Of a DNA stretch of 59,281 nt, positions 52,170-59,281 are shown piece after piece. The DNA is from JAXMHQ01 sp046346665 (GTDB lineage Bacteria; Verrucomicrobiota; Verrucomicrobiia; Limisphaerales; JAXMHQ01). The notes beneath the pieces were generated by a model. It searched no databases. It was given only the letters and a program-made list of their open reading frames with translations, and was not told where the DNA came from. Where the stretch lies: contig JAXMHQ010000032.1 in NCBI GenBank assembly GCA_046346665.1, forward strand, positions 1 through 59,281, given 5' to 3'. Position 1 is the stretch's first letter. Each line of letters opens with the position of its first letter. Position numbers and translations under genes: made by a program.

Positions 52170-52773
52170 ATCTGATGTTCCGCAGGTTGGGCTGCGACGT
52201 CAAATAGCTTTGCCGGATTGGTCTCGGGCGGCCTGGTTTCCCTGCCGTGAGTTGAGCGCGACAGCGGGCAGGTCGCGGACTTCACACACGGCGCCCACCT
52301 GCTCAAGAATGGAGGGGTCAAATGGAGGGGTCAAGGCCCTCCAGGAGGGACCAGACTTTGACTTCGGTCCGATCCAACTGCCAGCAGGCTGCGTCGCGCG
52401 CTGCCGCATAGGCCAGGAGCGGGCGGTCCCAAGCGCGGATAGTTGACTGAAAGCAGTTCGTCTTGGGCGGGTCAGCCGGCCTCATGCCCGGTCTCTTGCC
52501 TGCCGAGGTGCGCTAAAAACGACCTTCCGTTGCTGGCGCACAGCACATGGATGGTCAGAGGCTGGTCGCCAAATGATACCGGACCGAACAGTGGAGCTGA
52601 CGCCGGTTGAACGGGGTACGTCCTAACAAATCATAACACAGCAAGTGCATTTTGATGCGTAAAAAGCGTCTCCGGTACGGGTGAACATTGGAGGCGCAAA
52701 ACGCAAGAACAGGCCCTGTTTATGCGGGTGAAACGCATGTTCTGGCAGGATTCGCGAAAGCCCCCTTACTGGA
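52170..52773. other. Non-coding stretch inside the right end of the island
   Basis: Short frames exist on both strands but none is convincing. It contains a small direct repeat GGAGGGGTCAAATGGAGGGGTCAA at about 52310 and, on the minus strand, DQPLTIHVLCASNGR, perhaps a trace of a lost gene. It would also contain the kinase promoter. Confidence 0.4.
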
Positions 52774-52855
52774 TTCGAATCTCACCGCCCCGACCACTTG
52801 TTATTGGGGTTTCCCACGAGGTCGGATTTTCCTGCCAGTTTCCTACACGGATTTT
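52774..52855 (+). repeat. Right direct repeat (att-like): 3' end of tRNA-Pro plus flank
   Basis: Matches 31046-31127 at 78 of 82 positions, in the same orientation. The sequence just 5' of it does not continue as a tRNA, so this is a partial copy and not a second functional gene. Confidence 0.8.
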
Positions 52856-52992
52856 TCCGTCCACACACGTGAGCCGAAGGGCCATTCTGTCCATTCGGTT
52901 CATTCTGTCCAAACCGGATTGTCACCGGATCGTGACGGGCGCTGTTGAACAAAATGCGCGATGCTCCGTCGAAATTACCAGTGAGGAAGGCC

Positions 52993-53202
52993 ATGAAATC
53001 GATTATGATGACGTATCCGGGATTCCAGCGGCTGCCCCGGGAAATCAAGAAGCTGCTGCTGGTTTCGGAGAGCTATTTCTTTGGGGAAATCACCCGGCCA
53101 AAGCCGACATCGCGCGGTTCGCTGCCTTCGTCCCAGGCGAACACCGGGGTATCTGCACTTTATCAACGGCTGACGGGGGCCCGGGATGCGTGGAGGAATT
53201 GA
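52993..53202 (+). CDS. Small protein of unknown function (69 aa)
   Basis: The ATG at 52993 follows a strong ribosome binding site (GAGGAAGG, 3-bp gap). The product starts MKSIMMTYPGFQRLPREIKKLLL, then VSESYFFGEITRPKP, a Ser/Pro-rich middle and a Trp-containing end (GARDAWRN). There is no signal peptide or membrane helix. I recall similar short proteins with the MMTYPGFQ.LP..IK..LLVSE pattern in Verrucomicrobiota, but this is from memory. It lies just outside the island edge and 61 bases before the trmB start. Function unknown. Confidence 0.65.
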   Translation: MKSIMMTYPGFQRLPREIKKLLLVSESYFFGEITRPKPTSRGSLPSSQANTGVSALYQRLTGARDAWRN

Positions 53203-53263
53203 ATCCGCCGCTTCCCTTGAACAGGGCTCGACAGAGTCTCGCCCCAACCGCAACACTTGGGGC

Positions 53264-53869
53264 ATGTCCGACCGTGCGGCTTGTGCCGACAACCTGGTGT
53301 ATGATCTGCCGTCGATCCTGGACCGGATCGATCTCGCGGCGCTTTTCACGGTTGCACGGCCGCTGGAAGTGGAGCTGGGCTGCGGCGACGCGTCGTTCCT
53401 CGCCCGCTACGCCGCGCTTCACCCCGACCGCAATTTCATCGGGATCGAACGCCTGCTCGGCCGGCTGCGCAAGCTCGACAAGAAAGGCCGGCGCGCCGGA
53501 CTGGACAACACGCGGGGCATCCGGATCGAGTCGGCCTATTTCCTGGAATACCTGCTCCCGCCGGAGAGCGCCGCGGCAATTCATGTCTACTTTCCCGATC
53601 CCTGGCCGAAGCGGAAGCACTGGAAAAACAGGCTGATCAACGATCGATTCCCGGTGCTCGCCGCGCGCGCGCTAACGGCCGGCGGCCGCGTCTACCTTCG
53701 CACCGACGACGCGCCGTATTTCGAGCAGATGACCGCCGTCTTCACGGCGGCGCGGGAGTTCAGGAAAATTGAAACACCGCCGGAGTTGGCGGCCATTTTG
53801 ACGGATTTCGAGGAGGGCTTTCTGGCGCGCGGCATCGCGACGCGGCGGGCGGCGTATGAGAGAGTTTAG
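53264..53869 (+). CDS. trmB: tRNA (guanine46-N7)-methyltransferase TrmB
   Basis: About 201 residues from the ATG at 53264 (MSDRAACADNL); an ATG at 53186 would add 26 residues with no family similarity. The SAM-binding start is LEVELGCGDASFLARYAALHP with NFIGIERLLGR. The diagnostic TrmB motif is HVYFPDPWPKRKHWKNRL, and the C-terminal YLRTDDAPYFEQM is also typical. The enzyme methylates G46 in the variable loop of tRNAs in the cytoplasm. Slightly short compared with the usual 210-240 residues. Its last codons (ERV, then TAG) fall in the start of the TTTAGGAG hairpin repeat, so the C-terminus may have been replaced by repeat sequence. Confidence 0.93.
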   Translation: MSDRAACADNLVYDLPSILDRIDLAALFTVARPLEVELGCGDASFLARYAALHPDRNFIGIERLLGRLRKLDKKGRRAGLDNTRGIRIESAYFLEYLLPPESAAAIHVYFPDPWPKRKHWKNRLINDRFPVLAARALTAGGRVYLRTDDAPYFEQMTAVFTAAREFRKIETPPELAAILTDFEEGFLARGIATRRAAYERV

Positions 53870-53950
53870 GAGTTAAACAGTTTAGGAGTTTGAGAGTGCT
53901 GCGGCCGCCAGTCGAAATTCCTAAACTCCCAAACTCCCAAACTCTCACAC
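53860..53950. repeat. Hairpin of TTTAGGAGTTTGAGAG units
   Basis: The left arm 53860-53898 (GAGAGTTTAGGAGTTAAACAG...) pairs with the right arm 53920-53950 (CCTAAACTCCCAAACTCCC...). It lies between converging trmB and the holin-like gene, contains the trmB stop and reaches the holin-like stop, so it could terminate both. Confidence 0.7.
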
Positions 53951-54390
53951 TAAACATCAATGACCGGCCCGTTGCCGCCGCGATCGGAAGGTCCCGGCGG
54001 GCGCTGGCCGCGGCGGAGAACGATGCGGGAATTGCCGGTGCCGGCCAGGAAATTGAGGAAGGTCGACACGATGCTGATGATCAGCGCGCCCCAGAAGGCC
54101 GGCATGAACCCGTCGATCTGAAAGTGCGATTGCAGCAGGAGACTGACCGTGTAGAGCAACAGGGCATTGATGACGAACATGAACAGGCCAAGCGACACGA
54201 TCAGGAGCGGCAGCGCCAGCAGCATGAGAATCGGACGGATGAACGCGTTCAAGATACCGAGCACGAAGGACACGATGAACGGGGTGAGCCGGTCGCGGAT
54301 GTGGATGCCGGGCACGATGTAAAATGCCACCATCACGGCGATCGTGCTGATCAGCCAGTTTTGTATGAACCGTTTGAGTTTGGGAGACAT
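53950..54390 (-). CDS. Phage-holin-4-2/YvlD-like membrane protein
   Basis: 146 residues with four membrane helices: FIQNWLISTIAVMVAFYIVPG, TPFIVSFVLGILNAFIRPIL, MLLALPLLIVSLGLFMFVIN and FWGALIISIVSTFLNFLAG. The NAFIRPIL then LPLLIVSLGLF.FVINALLL pattern is the PF04020 family (phage holin family 4 superfamily IV, YvlD-like), widely found as chromosomal integral membrane proteins unrelated to phage lysis. The C-terminal ~25 residues are Arg/Gly-rich. Convergent with trmB, downstream of uvrB on the same strand but separated by a hairpin repeat. Confidence 0.9.
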   Translation of the reverse strand: MSPKLKRFIQNWLISTIAVMVAFYIVPGIHIRDRLTPFIVSFVLGILNAFIRPILMLLALPLLIVSLGLFMFVINALLLYTVSLLLQSHFQIDGFMPAFWGALIISIVSTFLNFLAGTGNSRIVLRRGQRPPGPSDRGGNGPVIDV

Positions 54391-54465
54391 CGTCGTCCTG
54401 TGCTCGTCGCCAGAAGATGGAGCACGGGGCGGCGGATGACAACTCGGAAAGACAGTCCGACAAGC

Positions 54466-54550
54466 GGTCGAGGGTCCAGAGTCGAGGGTCGAGAGCGGGG
54501 CTCGCGCGAGGTTCGGCCCTCGACCCTCGACCTTCGACCCTCGACTGTCC
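54466..54550. repeat. Hairpin of GTCGAGG units
   Basis: The left arm 54466-54494 (GGTCGAGGGTCCAGAGTCG...) pairs with the right arm 54517-54550 (CCCTCGACCCTCGACCTTCG...). It sits immediately after the uvrB stop. Same design as the other arm-of-repeats hairpins. Confidence 0.75.
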
Positions 54551-54551
54551 T

Positions 54552-56651
54552 CTACTGCCTCTTGGAGCGGCGGCCGCGCGGGTAGGCTCGCGCCGGTTTG
54601 GATTCCGCGGCGGCCGCCGGGGCGCCGCCCGAGATGCGTTTCAATTCCTTGATCTGATCCCGCAACAGCGCGGCCTTCTCGAACTCGAGATCGTTCGCCG
54701 CCTTCAGCATTTCCTCCTCGAGCTCCCGCAGGGTCTCGGTGACGTCGAGGTTCGCGGCCGTTTCCTGGAGCACGCCGCGCGCCTGCTCGGCGGTTTCGTG
54801 GTGCGACGACAGGCTTTCTTCCACGGCCCGGCTGACGCTCCGCGGAGTAATGTTGTGCACGCGGTTGTACTCGAGCTGACGGGCCCGGCGATACTCAGAG
54901 ACCGCCAGGAATTTCGCGATGCTCTGCGTCCGGACGTCCGCGTACAAAATCACTTCCCCGTTCAAATGCCGCGCCGCCCGCCCCGCCGTCTGAATCAAAC
55001 TGGTCGTGCTCCGCAAATAGCCCTCCTTGTCCGCATCCAAAATCGCCACGAGCGACACCTCGGGCAGATCCAGCCCCTCGCGCAGCAGGTTGATGCCCAC
55101 CAGCACATCGAATTCGCCCTTGCGCAGGGATCGCAGGATTTCCACCCGCTCGATCGCGTCGATTTCGCTGTGCAGATACTGCACCCGAATGCCGATGTCG
55201 CGGAGGTAATCGGTCAATTCCTCCGCCGTGCGCTTGGTCAGCGTGGTGACGAGAATCCGCTCCTTTGAATCGGCCCGCCGGCGGCATTCGTGGATCAAAT
55301 CGTCGATCTGGCCCTTCAACGGTTTGAGCGTGATCTTCGGATCGACGAGGCCGGTGGGGCGGACGATTTGTTCGACCACGCCGCTGGAGGACGGCTGCGG
55401 GGCGCCGCCGAGCGCGCTGAGGTTGTCCAGTTCCGCGCGCCCGTCCTGGCGGGACCATTGCAGCTCGCGCTCGCCCGGCGTCGCGCTGACGTAAATGGTC
55501 TGGCCCTGTGTCGCCTGGAATTCCGTGAAATTCAAAGGCCGATTGTCCAGGGCGCTCGGCAATCGAAACCCATGCTCCACCAGGACGGTTTTCCGCGAGC
55601 GATCGCCTTCGTACATCCCGCCGATCTGGGGCAACGTCGCGTGCGATTCGTCAATGACCAGCAGGTAATCCTTCGGGAAAAAATCGAACAGCGTGTACGG
55701 CCGCGATCCAGGAGCTCGCCCCGCGAGGTGGCGCGAATAATTTTCGATCCCGGAACAAAACCCCATCTCCTCCATCATCTCGAGATCGTACTCGGTCCGC
55801 ATCTTGATCCGCTGCGCCTCGAGCAATTTTCCCTGTTTCTCGAACCACGCGATGCGCTGGCCGAGTTCCTCGCGGATCGACAGCAGCGCCGGGCGGAGCT
55901 TTTCCGCGGGCGCGACGAATTGTTTGGCGGGATAAATCCAGACGGTCTGCAGGTCCTCGGTTTTCTCGCCGGTCAACGGCTCGAACCGCGTCAAGCGCTC
56001 GACGTCGTCGCCAAAGAACTCGACGCGCAGCGCGTCCTCGCGCCCGGCGGGGCACAGTTCGACCGTGTCGCCGCGCACCCGGAACTGGCCGCGCGTGAAT
56101 TCAATGTCGTTCCGCGTGTATTGAAGCCCAACCAGCCGTTCGAGGAAATATTCCCGGCTCATCGGGTGGCCCACGCGCACCGGGAACACCATGGCCTCGT
56201 AATCCTCCTTGCTGCCGATGCCGTAGATGCAGCTCACGCTCGCCACCACCACCACGTCCCGGCGCGAAAACAACGAACTCATCGTCGACAGCCGCAGCCG
56301 CTCGATTTCCTCGTTGATGCTCGAATCCTTCTCAATGAACGTGTCCGTCCGCGGGATGTAGGCCTCGGGCTGGTAATAATCGAAGTAACTCACGAAGTAT
56401 TCCACCGCGTTGTTCGGGAAAAATCCCTTGAACTCCGCGTAGAGCTGCGCGGCAAGCGTCTTGTTGTGCGAGATCACCAGGGTCGGCCGGTCGACATTCC
56501 GGATGACGTTCGCGACGGAAAAAGTTTTGCCGGACCCGGTCACGCCCAGGAGGGTCTGGTGCTTCGCGCCCGACAGAAGCCCCTGCGTCAGCTTCGCAAT
56601 CGCTTGCGGCTGGTCTCCCGCCGGTTCGTATGGCGCCGTCAGCTCAAACAT
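54552..56651 (-). CDS. uvrB: Excinuclease ABC subunit B
   Basis: 699 residues, the normal length. Motifs in order: FELTAPYEPAGDQPQAIAKL at the start, Walker A LLGVTGSGKTFSVANVI, the damage-verifying beta-hairpin YFDYYQPEAYIPRTDTFIEK, the DEAD-like LLVIDESHATLPQIGGMYEG, helicase motifs V-VI (NLLREGLDLPEVSLVAILDAD, SLIQTAGRAARH). The C-terminal UVR motif for UvrC contact is LEEEMLKAANDLEFEKAALL. UvrB receives damaged DNA from UvrA and loads UvrC in nucleotide excision repair. Intact; monocistronic here, as often. Confidence 0.98.
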   Translation of the reverse strand: MFELTAPYEPAGDQPQAIAKLTQGLLSGAKHQTLLGVTGSGKTFSVANVIRNVDRPTLVISHNKTLAAQLYAEFKGFFPNNAVEYFVSYFDYYQPEAYIPRTDTFIEKDSSINEEIERLRLSTMSSLFSRRDVVVVASVSCIYGIGSKEDYEAMVFPVRVGHPMSREYFLERLVGLQYTRNDIEFTRGQFRVRGDTVELCPAGREDALRVEFFGDDVERLTRFEPLTGEKTEDLQTVWIYPAKQFVAPAEKLRPALLSIREELGQRIAWFEKQGKLLEAQRIKMRTEYDLEMMEEMGFCSGIENYSRHLAGRAPGSRPYTLFDFFPKDYLLVIDESHATLPQIGGMYEGDRSRKTVLVEHGFRLPSALDNRPLNFTEFQATQGQTIYVSATPGERELQWSRQDGRAELDNLSALGGAPQPSSSGVVEQIVRPTGLVDPKITLKPLKGQIDDLIHECRRRADSKERILVTTLTKRTAEELTDYLRDIGIRVQYLHSEIDAIERVEILRSLRKGEFDVLVGINLLREGLDLPEVSLVAILDADKEGYLRSTTSLIQTAGRAARHLNGEVILYADVRTQSIAKFLAVSEYRRARQLEYNRVHNITPRSVSRAVEESLSSHHETAEQARGVLQETAANLDVTETLRELEEEMLKAANDLEFEKAALLRDQIKELKRISGGAPAAAAESKPARAYPRGRRSKRQ

Positions 56652-56730
56652 GAAGAACCAAACTACCGCGCCCTCCCGCCCGGCGTCAAACAGGAGTGAA
56701 ATACTGATACAGGAGAACAGCCCGGATTTT

Positions 56731-56798
56731 GACAGGAGGAAGCAGAGTCAACAGAGGAGGAGCGATTTCCCCCCTCTGCTCTCTCTGCTGCCTCCTGC
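56731..56798. repeat. Hairpin repeat of the AGCAGAG family
   Basis: The left arm 56731-56760 (GACAGGAGGAAGCAGAG...) pairs imperfectly with the right arm 56770-56798 (CCCCTCTGCTCTCTCTGC...). It lies between divergent uvrB and the oxidoreductase gene, so it is not placed as a terminator. Confidence 0.65.
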
Positions 56799-56868
56799 AA
56801 AACCATGTCCCCACTCCTGTCTTCGTTCCGTCTTGGCCGGGAGCCGGCCATGCGCTATTTTTCGCACC

Positions 56869-58197
56869 ATGAGCACGCCAATGAACCGCCGGGCTTTTGT
56901 AAAATCCTCCTTCCTGGCAGGCGCCGGCCTCGCGCTCGCCGGCCGCTGGTCCGCCCGGGCGCAATCCCCCGCCAACAAAATCACCATCGCCGTCATCGGC
57001 ACCAACGGCCGCGGGCTCGCCCACATCGATTGCCTGGCGGGGATTCCCGGCGTCGAAATCGCCTACATCTGCGACGTCGACACGCGGGCCATCGCCAAGG
57101 GCCTCAAACAAACCGCGAAAGGCCAGAAAAAAGTGCCGGCCGGCCTCCAGGATTTCCGAAAGGCGCTCGAGGATAAATCGCTCGACGCGGTCACCATCGC
57201 GACGCCGGATCACTGGCACGCGCCGATGGCGCTGATCTGCCTGGCGGCAGGCAAGCATGTCTACCTGGAAAAGCCCTGCAGCCACAATCCGCGCGAAGGC
57301 GAACTGCTGGTCGAAGCCGTCCCGAAATCCGGCCGCATCCTCCAGATGGGCAACCAGCGCCGCTCTTTCCCCAACATGCAACAGGCCATTCGCGAGATCC
57401 ATGACGGTGCCATCGGCCGCGCCTATTTCGCCAAGGGCTGGTACGTCAACGACCGCGCCTCCATCGGCCATGGCAAAGCGGCCCCCGTCCCGGACTGGCT
57501 GGATTACGATCTCTGGCAGGGCCCCGCCCCGAGGCTGCCCTACCGCGACAACGTCATTCATTACAACTGGCACTGGTTCTGGCACTGGGGCACCGGCGAA
57601 GCGCTCAACAACGGCACCCACGAAATCGACATCTGCCGCTGGGCGCTCGGCGTCGACTGGCCGGCCCGCGTCACGTCCAACGGCGGCCGTTACCAGTTCC
57701 ACGACGACTGGGAAACGCCGGACACGCAAACCATCGCCTGGGATTATGCCGGCGAAAAATCCATCGCCTGGGAAGGCCGGAGCTGCAACTCGCACCCGGT
57801 CGAGCGCCTGTCCCGCGGCGTCATGATTTACGGCACCGACGGTTCCGCCCTGCTGGATTCGAACAACTACACCTTCTACGACAAGAAGAACAAGGTGATC
57901 AAACAGGTGAAGGAAGAGGTCAAGGCGGACCCGACGAACACGGTCAGCGCGAACGGGATCGACCTCGACCGGTTGCACGTGCAGAACTTCATCGACTGCA
58001 TCCGGAACGGCGCGCAGCCGAATTCGCCGATCGCCGAAGGACACAAGAGCGTGGCGATGCTGCACCTGGGAAACATCGCCTGGCGCGTCGGCCGCGAGCT
58101 CAACTGCCAGCCCTCGGACGGCCACATCCTCAACGATCCCGACGCGATGAAACTCTGGTCCCGCTCCTACGAACCGGGCTGGGAACCGAAAGCGTAG
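56869..58197 (+). CDS. Tat-exported Gfo/Idh/MocA-family oxidoreductase
   Basis: 442 residues from the ATG at 56869. The twin-arginine signal is MNRRAFVKSSFLAGAGLALAG, cut near ARAQ. The Rossmann start is ITIAVIGTNGRGLAHIDCLAG; the substrate-side signature is HVYLEKPCSHNPREGELLVE with the EKP Lys. The C-terminal alpha/beta domain contains NWHWFWHWGTGEALNNGTHEID with likely catalytic His residues and RWALGVDWP. The NAD(P)-linked family oxidises or epimerises sugars and inositols; Tat-exported members are greatly expanded in Verrucomicrobiota and Planctomycetes and carry tightly bound cofactor. Substrate unknown. Divergent from uvrB. Confidence 0.9.
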   Translation: MSTPMNRRAFVKSSFLAGAGLALAGRWSARAQSPANKITIAVIGTNGRGLAHIDCLAGIPGVEIAYICDVDTRAIAKGLKQTAKGQKKVPAGLQDFRKALEDKSLDAVTIATPDHWHAPMALICLAAGKHVYLEKPCSHNPREGELLVEAVPKSGRILQMGNQRRSFPNMQQAIREIHDGAIGRAYFAKGWYVNDRASIGHGKAAPVPDWLDYDLWQGPAPRLPYRDNVIHYNWHWFWHWGTGEALNNGTHEIDICRWALGVDWPARVTSNGGRYQFHDDWETPDTQTIAWDYAGEKSIAWEGRSCNSHPVERLSRGVMIYGTDGSALLDSNNYTFYDKKNKVIKQVKEEVKADPTNTVSANGIDLDRLHVQNFIDCIRNGAQPNSPIAEGHKSVAMLHLGNIAWRVGRELNCQPSDGHILNDPDAMKLWSRSYEPGWEPKA

Positions 58198-58200
58198 GAG

Positions 58201-58245
58201 AGAATTCAGAATTCAGAATTCAGAATTCAGGATCCAGAAGCCGAG
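58201..58245. repeat. GAATTCA tandem array
   Basis: Four copies of a 7-base unit (GAATTCA) followed by GGATCCAGAAGCC. It is the reverse-complement counterpart of the array at 17427-17478, some 41 kb away, including the switch from GAATTC to AGAAGC units. The remaining spacer to 58366 also contains a phrase of the ATCCGCGCAATCTGCGGA type. Confidence 0.8.
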
Positions 58246-58366
58246 AAGGGTCGCACGAAGGGCGCGACGGGGGGCGAAGGAAGGATCGATGCCTGTCCTT
58301 CAGTGTCACTTGCATACCCCTGAAAGATCTGCGTCATCCGCGCAATCTGCGGACTGTCTTTCGCTT

Positions 58367-59272
58367 TCAGCGTTCCTCTTTCGGGATGTCCAACTGACCG
58401 GCGCGGTCGAGCCGCAACAACTCGGCGCTGTAACCTTTGCGGAAATTCGGATATTGAAACTGGTACCCCAGCTCCATCTTCAGCCGCCGGTTTGAAACCT
58501 TCTTGCTGGTCAAACCGCGCCGCCGTTCCGGGTCCTCGGGAACCGTCGGCGGCGGATATTTCCCAAGCGTCGCCGCCAGCCACTGGTAAAACGTGAACTG
58601 GCTCACCGGCTCGTCGTCGACGGCATTGTAGACCTCGCCCGGACGCCCGCTGCGCAGCGCCGCCTCGATGCATCCCAACAGGTCGTCGCGATGAATCATG
58701 TTCATCACGCGATCACCCTTGCCTTCGATCCGCGCTTCGTTCTTCAAGAATAACTTCAGCGGATAACCGCGGTCCGGACCGTAGATTCCCGCCACGCGCA
58801 GGATGACGGCCGGGAATTTCGTCTCGCGCGCCGCCGCCAGCAGCAGGTTCTCGGTTTCCACCAGCACCCGGCTCGTCGCCGAGGCGGGCTCGGTCGGGCT
58901 GTTTTCCTTGACCAACGATCCGTCCGACTGGCCGTAAACGCTCGTGCTGCTGGTGTAAACAAATTTCTTGAGAGCCATCGAACCCAGCCGGCCGACCAGG
59001 TTGCGGGTTCCCTCGAGATAAAGCGCCCGGTAATCCGGCTCCGATCCGCCACCCGATGCGACGCAGTGCACGACCCAATCCAGCGGCTCCGGCAATTTCG
59101 CCAGGTCCTCCGCCCGCGTGATGTCGGCGGCGACCGGCCGGATGCCCGCGGCCTGCATTTCGGCGGCGGCCGATTCGCTCCGGCGCAGCCCGAAGACCTC
59201 GTGTCCCTGCCCCGCCAGCCGGGCCCCCAGCGGCAGCCCGACGTAACCGCATCCAACAATCAATACGCGCAT
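58367..59272 (-). CDS. NAD-dependent epimerase/dehydratase-like SDR (YeeZ-like)
   Basis: 301 residues. The cofactor site is MRVLIVGCGYVGLPLGARLAG (GxGxxG), with HEVFGLRRSES suggesting NADP binding. Further on are VHCVASGGGSEPDY, KFVYTSSTSVYGQSDGS with the catalytic-region Ser, and ILRVAGIYGPDRGYPL, typical of extended SDRs acting on nucleotide sugars. The usual YxxxK pair is not seen after SSTSVYG (the stretch reads TSRVLVETENLLLAA), as in atypical members such as YeeZ, so catalysis may be altered or absent. The ATG at 59272 follows ACTCCGTCC, no clear ribosome site. The gene lies wholly in the window, at its right edge. Confidence 0.87.
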   Translation of the reverse strand: MRVLIVGCGYVGLPLGARLAGQGHEVFGLRRSESAAAEMQAAGIRPVAADITRAEDLAKLPEPLDWVVHCVASGGGSEPDYRALYLEGTRNLVGRLGSMALKKFVYTSSTSVYGQSDGSLVKENSPTEPASATSRVLVETENLLLAAARETKFPAVILRVAGIYGPDRGYPLKLFLKNEARIEGKGDRVMNMIHRDDLLGCIEAALRSGRPGEVYNAVDDEPVSQFTFYQWLAATLGKYPPPTVPEDPERRRGLTSKKVSNRRLKMELGYQFQYPNFRKGYSAELLRLDRAGQLDIPKEER

Positions 59273-59281
59273 GGACGGAGT

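Larger units (their letters stand above)
31046..52855. mobile_element. Probable tRNA-Pro genomic island, 21.7 kb
   Basis: An 82-base segment (T-loop and 3' acceptor arm of tRNA-Pro plus 59 bases of flank, 31046-31127) recurs in direct orientation at 52774-52855 with four mismatches. Every gene in between lies on the minus strand. The content is accessory: AbiE toxin-antitoxin, an hsdM remnant, an export module, sulfatases and a two-component system. Core genes (trmB, uvrB) resume just outside. No integrase is present, so an integrase may have been lost or supplied from elsewhere. A plain duplication of the tRNA 3' region is the alternative. Confidence 0.6.

Noticed and set aside
52200..52446. 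Short frames between the kinase and the right repeat (both strands)
   Set aside because: No start signals or family motifs, and compositions typical of antisense or non-coding sequence.
31046..52855. Prophage interpretation of the island
   Set aside because: No capsid, tail, terminase, lysis or integrase genes; the holin-like gene at 53950 lies outside and belongs to a common chromosomal membrane family.
52722..53636. 304-residue plus-strand frame spanning the right direct repeat
   Set aside because: It runs through the tRNA fragment and overlaps the trmB and small-protein genes in another frame.
56461..56868. Upstream 136-codon extension of the Gfo/Idh/MocA gene
   Set aside because: It overlaps uvrB and a hairpin repeat, and the Tat signal at the ATG 56869 marks the true N-terminus.

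Overview
The window looks like a chromosomal segment of a GC-rich member of the Verrucomicrobiota, probably near Pedosphaera/Limisphaerales. This is an inference from gene content and style: very large exported proteins that share a short C-terminal module, CTAGR-type sulfatases, Gfo/Idh/MocA oxidoreductases with Tat signals, menaquinone synthesis through MqnA, and intergenic spaces packed with imperfect hairpin and tandem-repeat elements. No rRNA or CRISPR array is present; one tRNA (Pro, CGG) is.

Layout. 1-2.6 kb: a FixL/FixJ-type two-component operon on the minus strand, with a four-helix-bundle protein gene inserted between kinase and regulator and ATGA overlaps at both junctions. 2.6-9.9 kb: a decay zone with three broken yjbQ (UPF0047) copies around one very large, frameshifted exported protein gene (C25-like head, Fn3, cadherin-like and Ig domains) whose 3' part holds a 1,070-bp tandem repeat. 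10.2-17.3 kb: two large exported proteins, one a probable glycoside hydrolase, then a sugar-nucleotidyltransferase. 17.5-25.4 kb: mqnA, then a tetR-tolC operon divergent from an RND adaptor/permease operon, with overlapping promoters and a palindromic operator. 25.5-29.4 kb: a multidomain S8-type protease with a Glu at the usual His position. 29.6-30.9 kb: an insertion sequence with 27-bp inverted ends.

31.0-52.9 kb is bounded by a tRNA-Pro gene and, 21.7 kb away, an 82-bp direct repeat of the tRNA 3' end plus flank (78/82 identical). All genes in between lie on the minus strand. They comprise, from the distal end toward the tRNA: a PAS histidine kinase and two response regulators; a DUF1254/1214 lipoprotein; two sulfatases; a beta-propeller protein; a HAD phosphatase; a formylglycine-generating-enzyme (FGE) homologue with one catalytic Cys replaced; then a DUF3302 membrane protein, a HlyD adaptor, an 880-residue Trp/Tyr/Gly-rich lipoprotein and a NodT-type outer-membrane channel; then an hsdM remnant and an AbiE toxin-antitoxin pair. 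I read this as a genomic island carrying a self-regulated envelope or sulfate-ester system with an unusual pump-less export module. It is the best candidate here for an undescribed system.

53-59 kb returns to core genes: a small conserved-looking protein, trmB, a holin-like membrane protein, uvrB, a Tat-exported oxidoreductase and an SDR-family epimerase-like protein, separated by hairpin repeats. The decay zone has many single-base indels compared with clean reading frames elsewhere. Real decay and poor assembly of repeats cannot be told apart from sequence alone.
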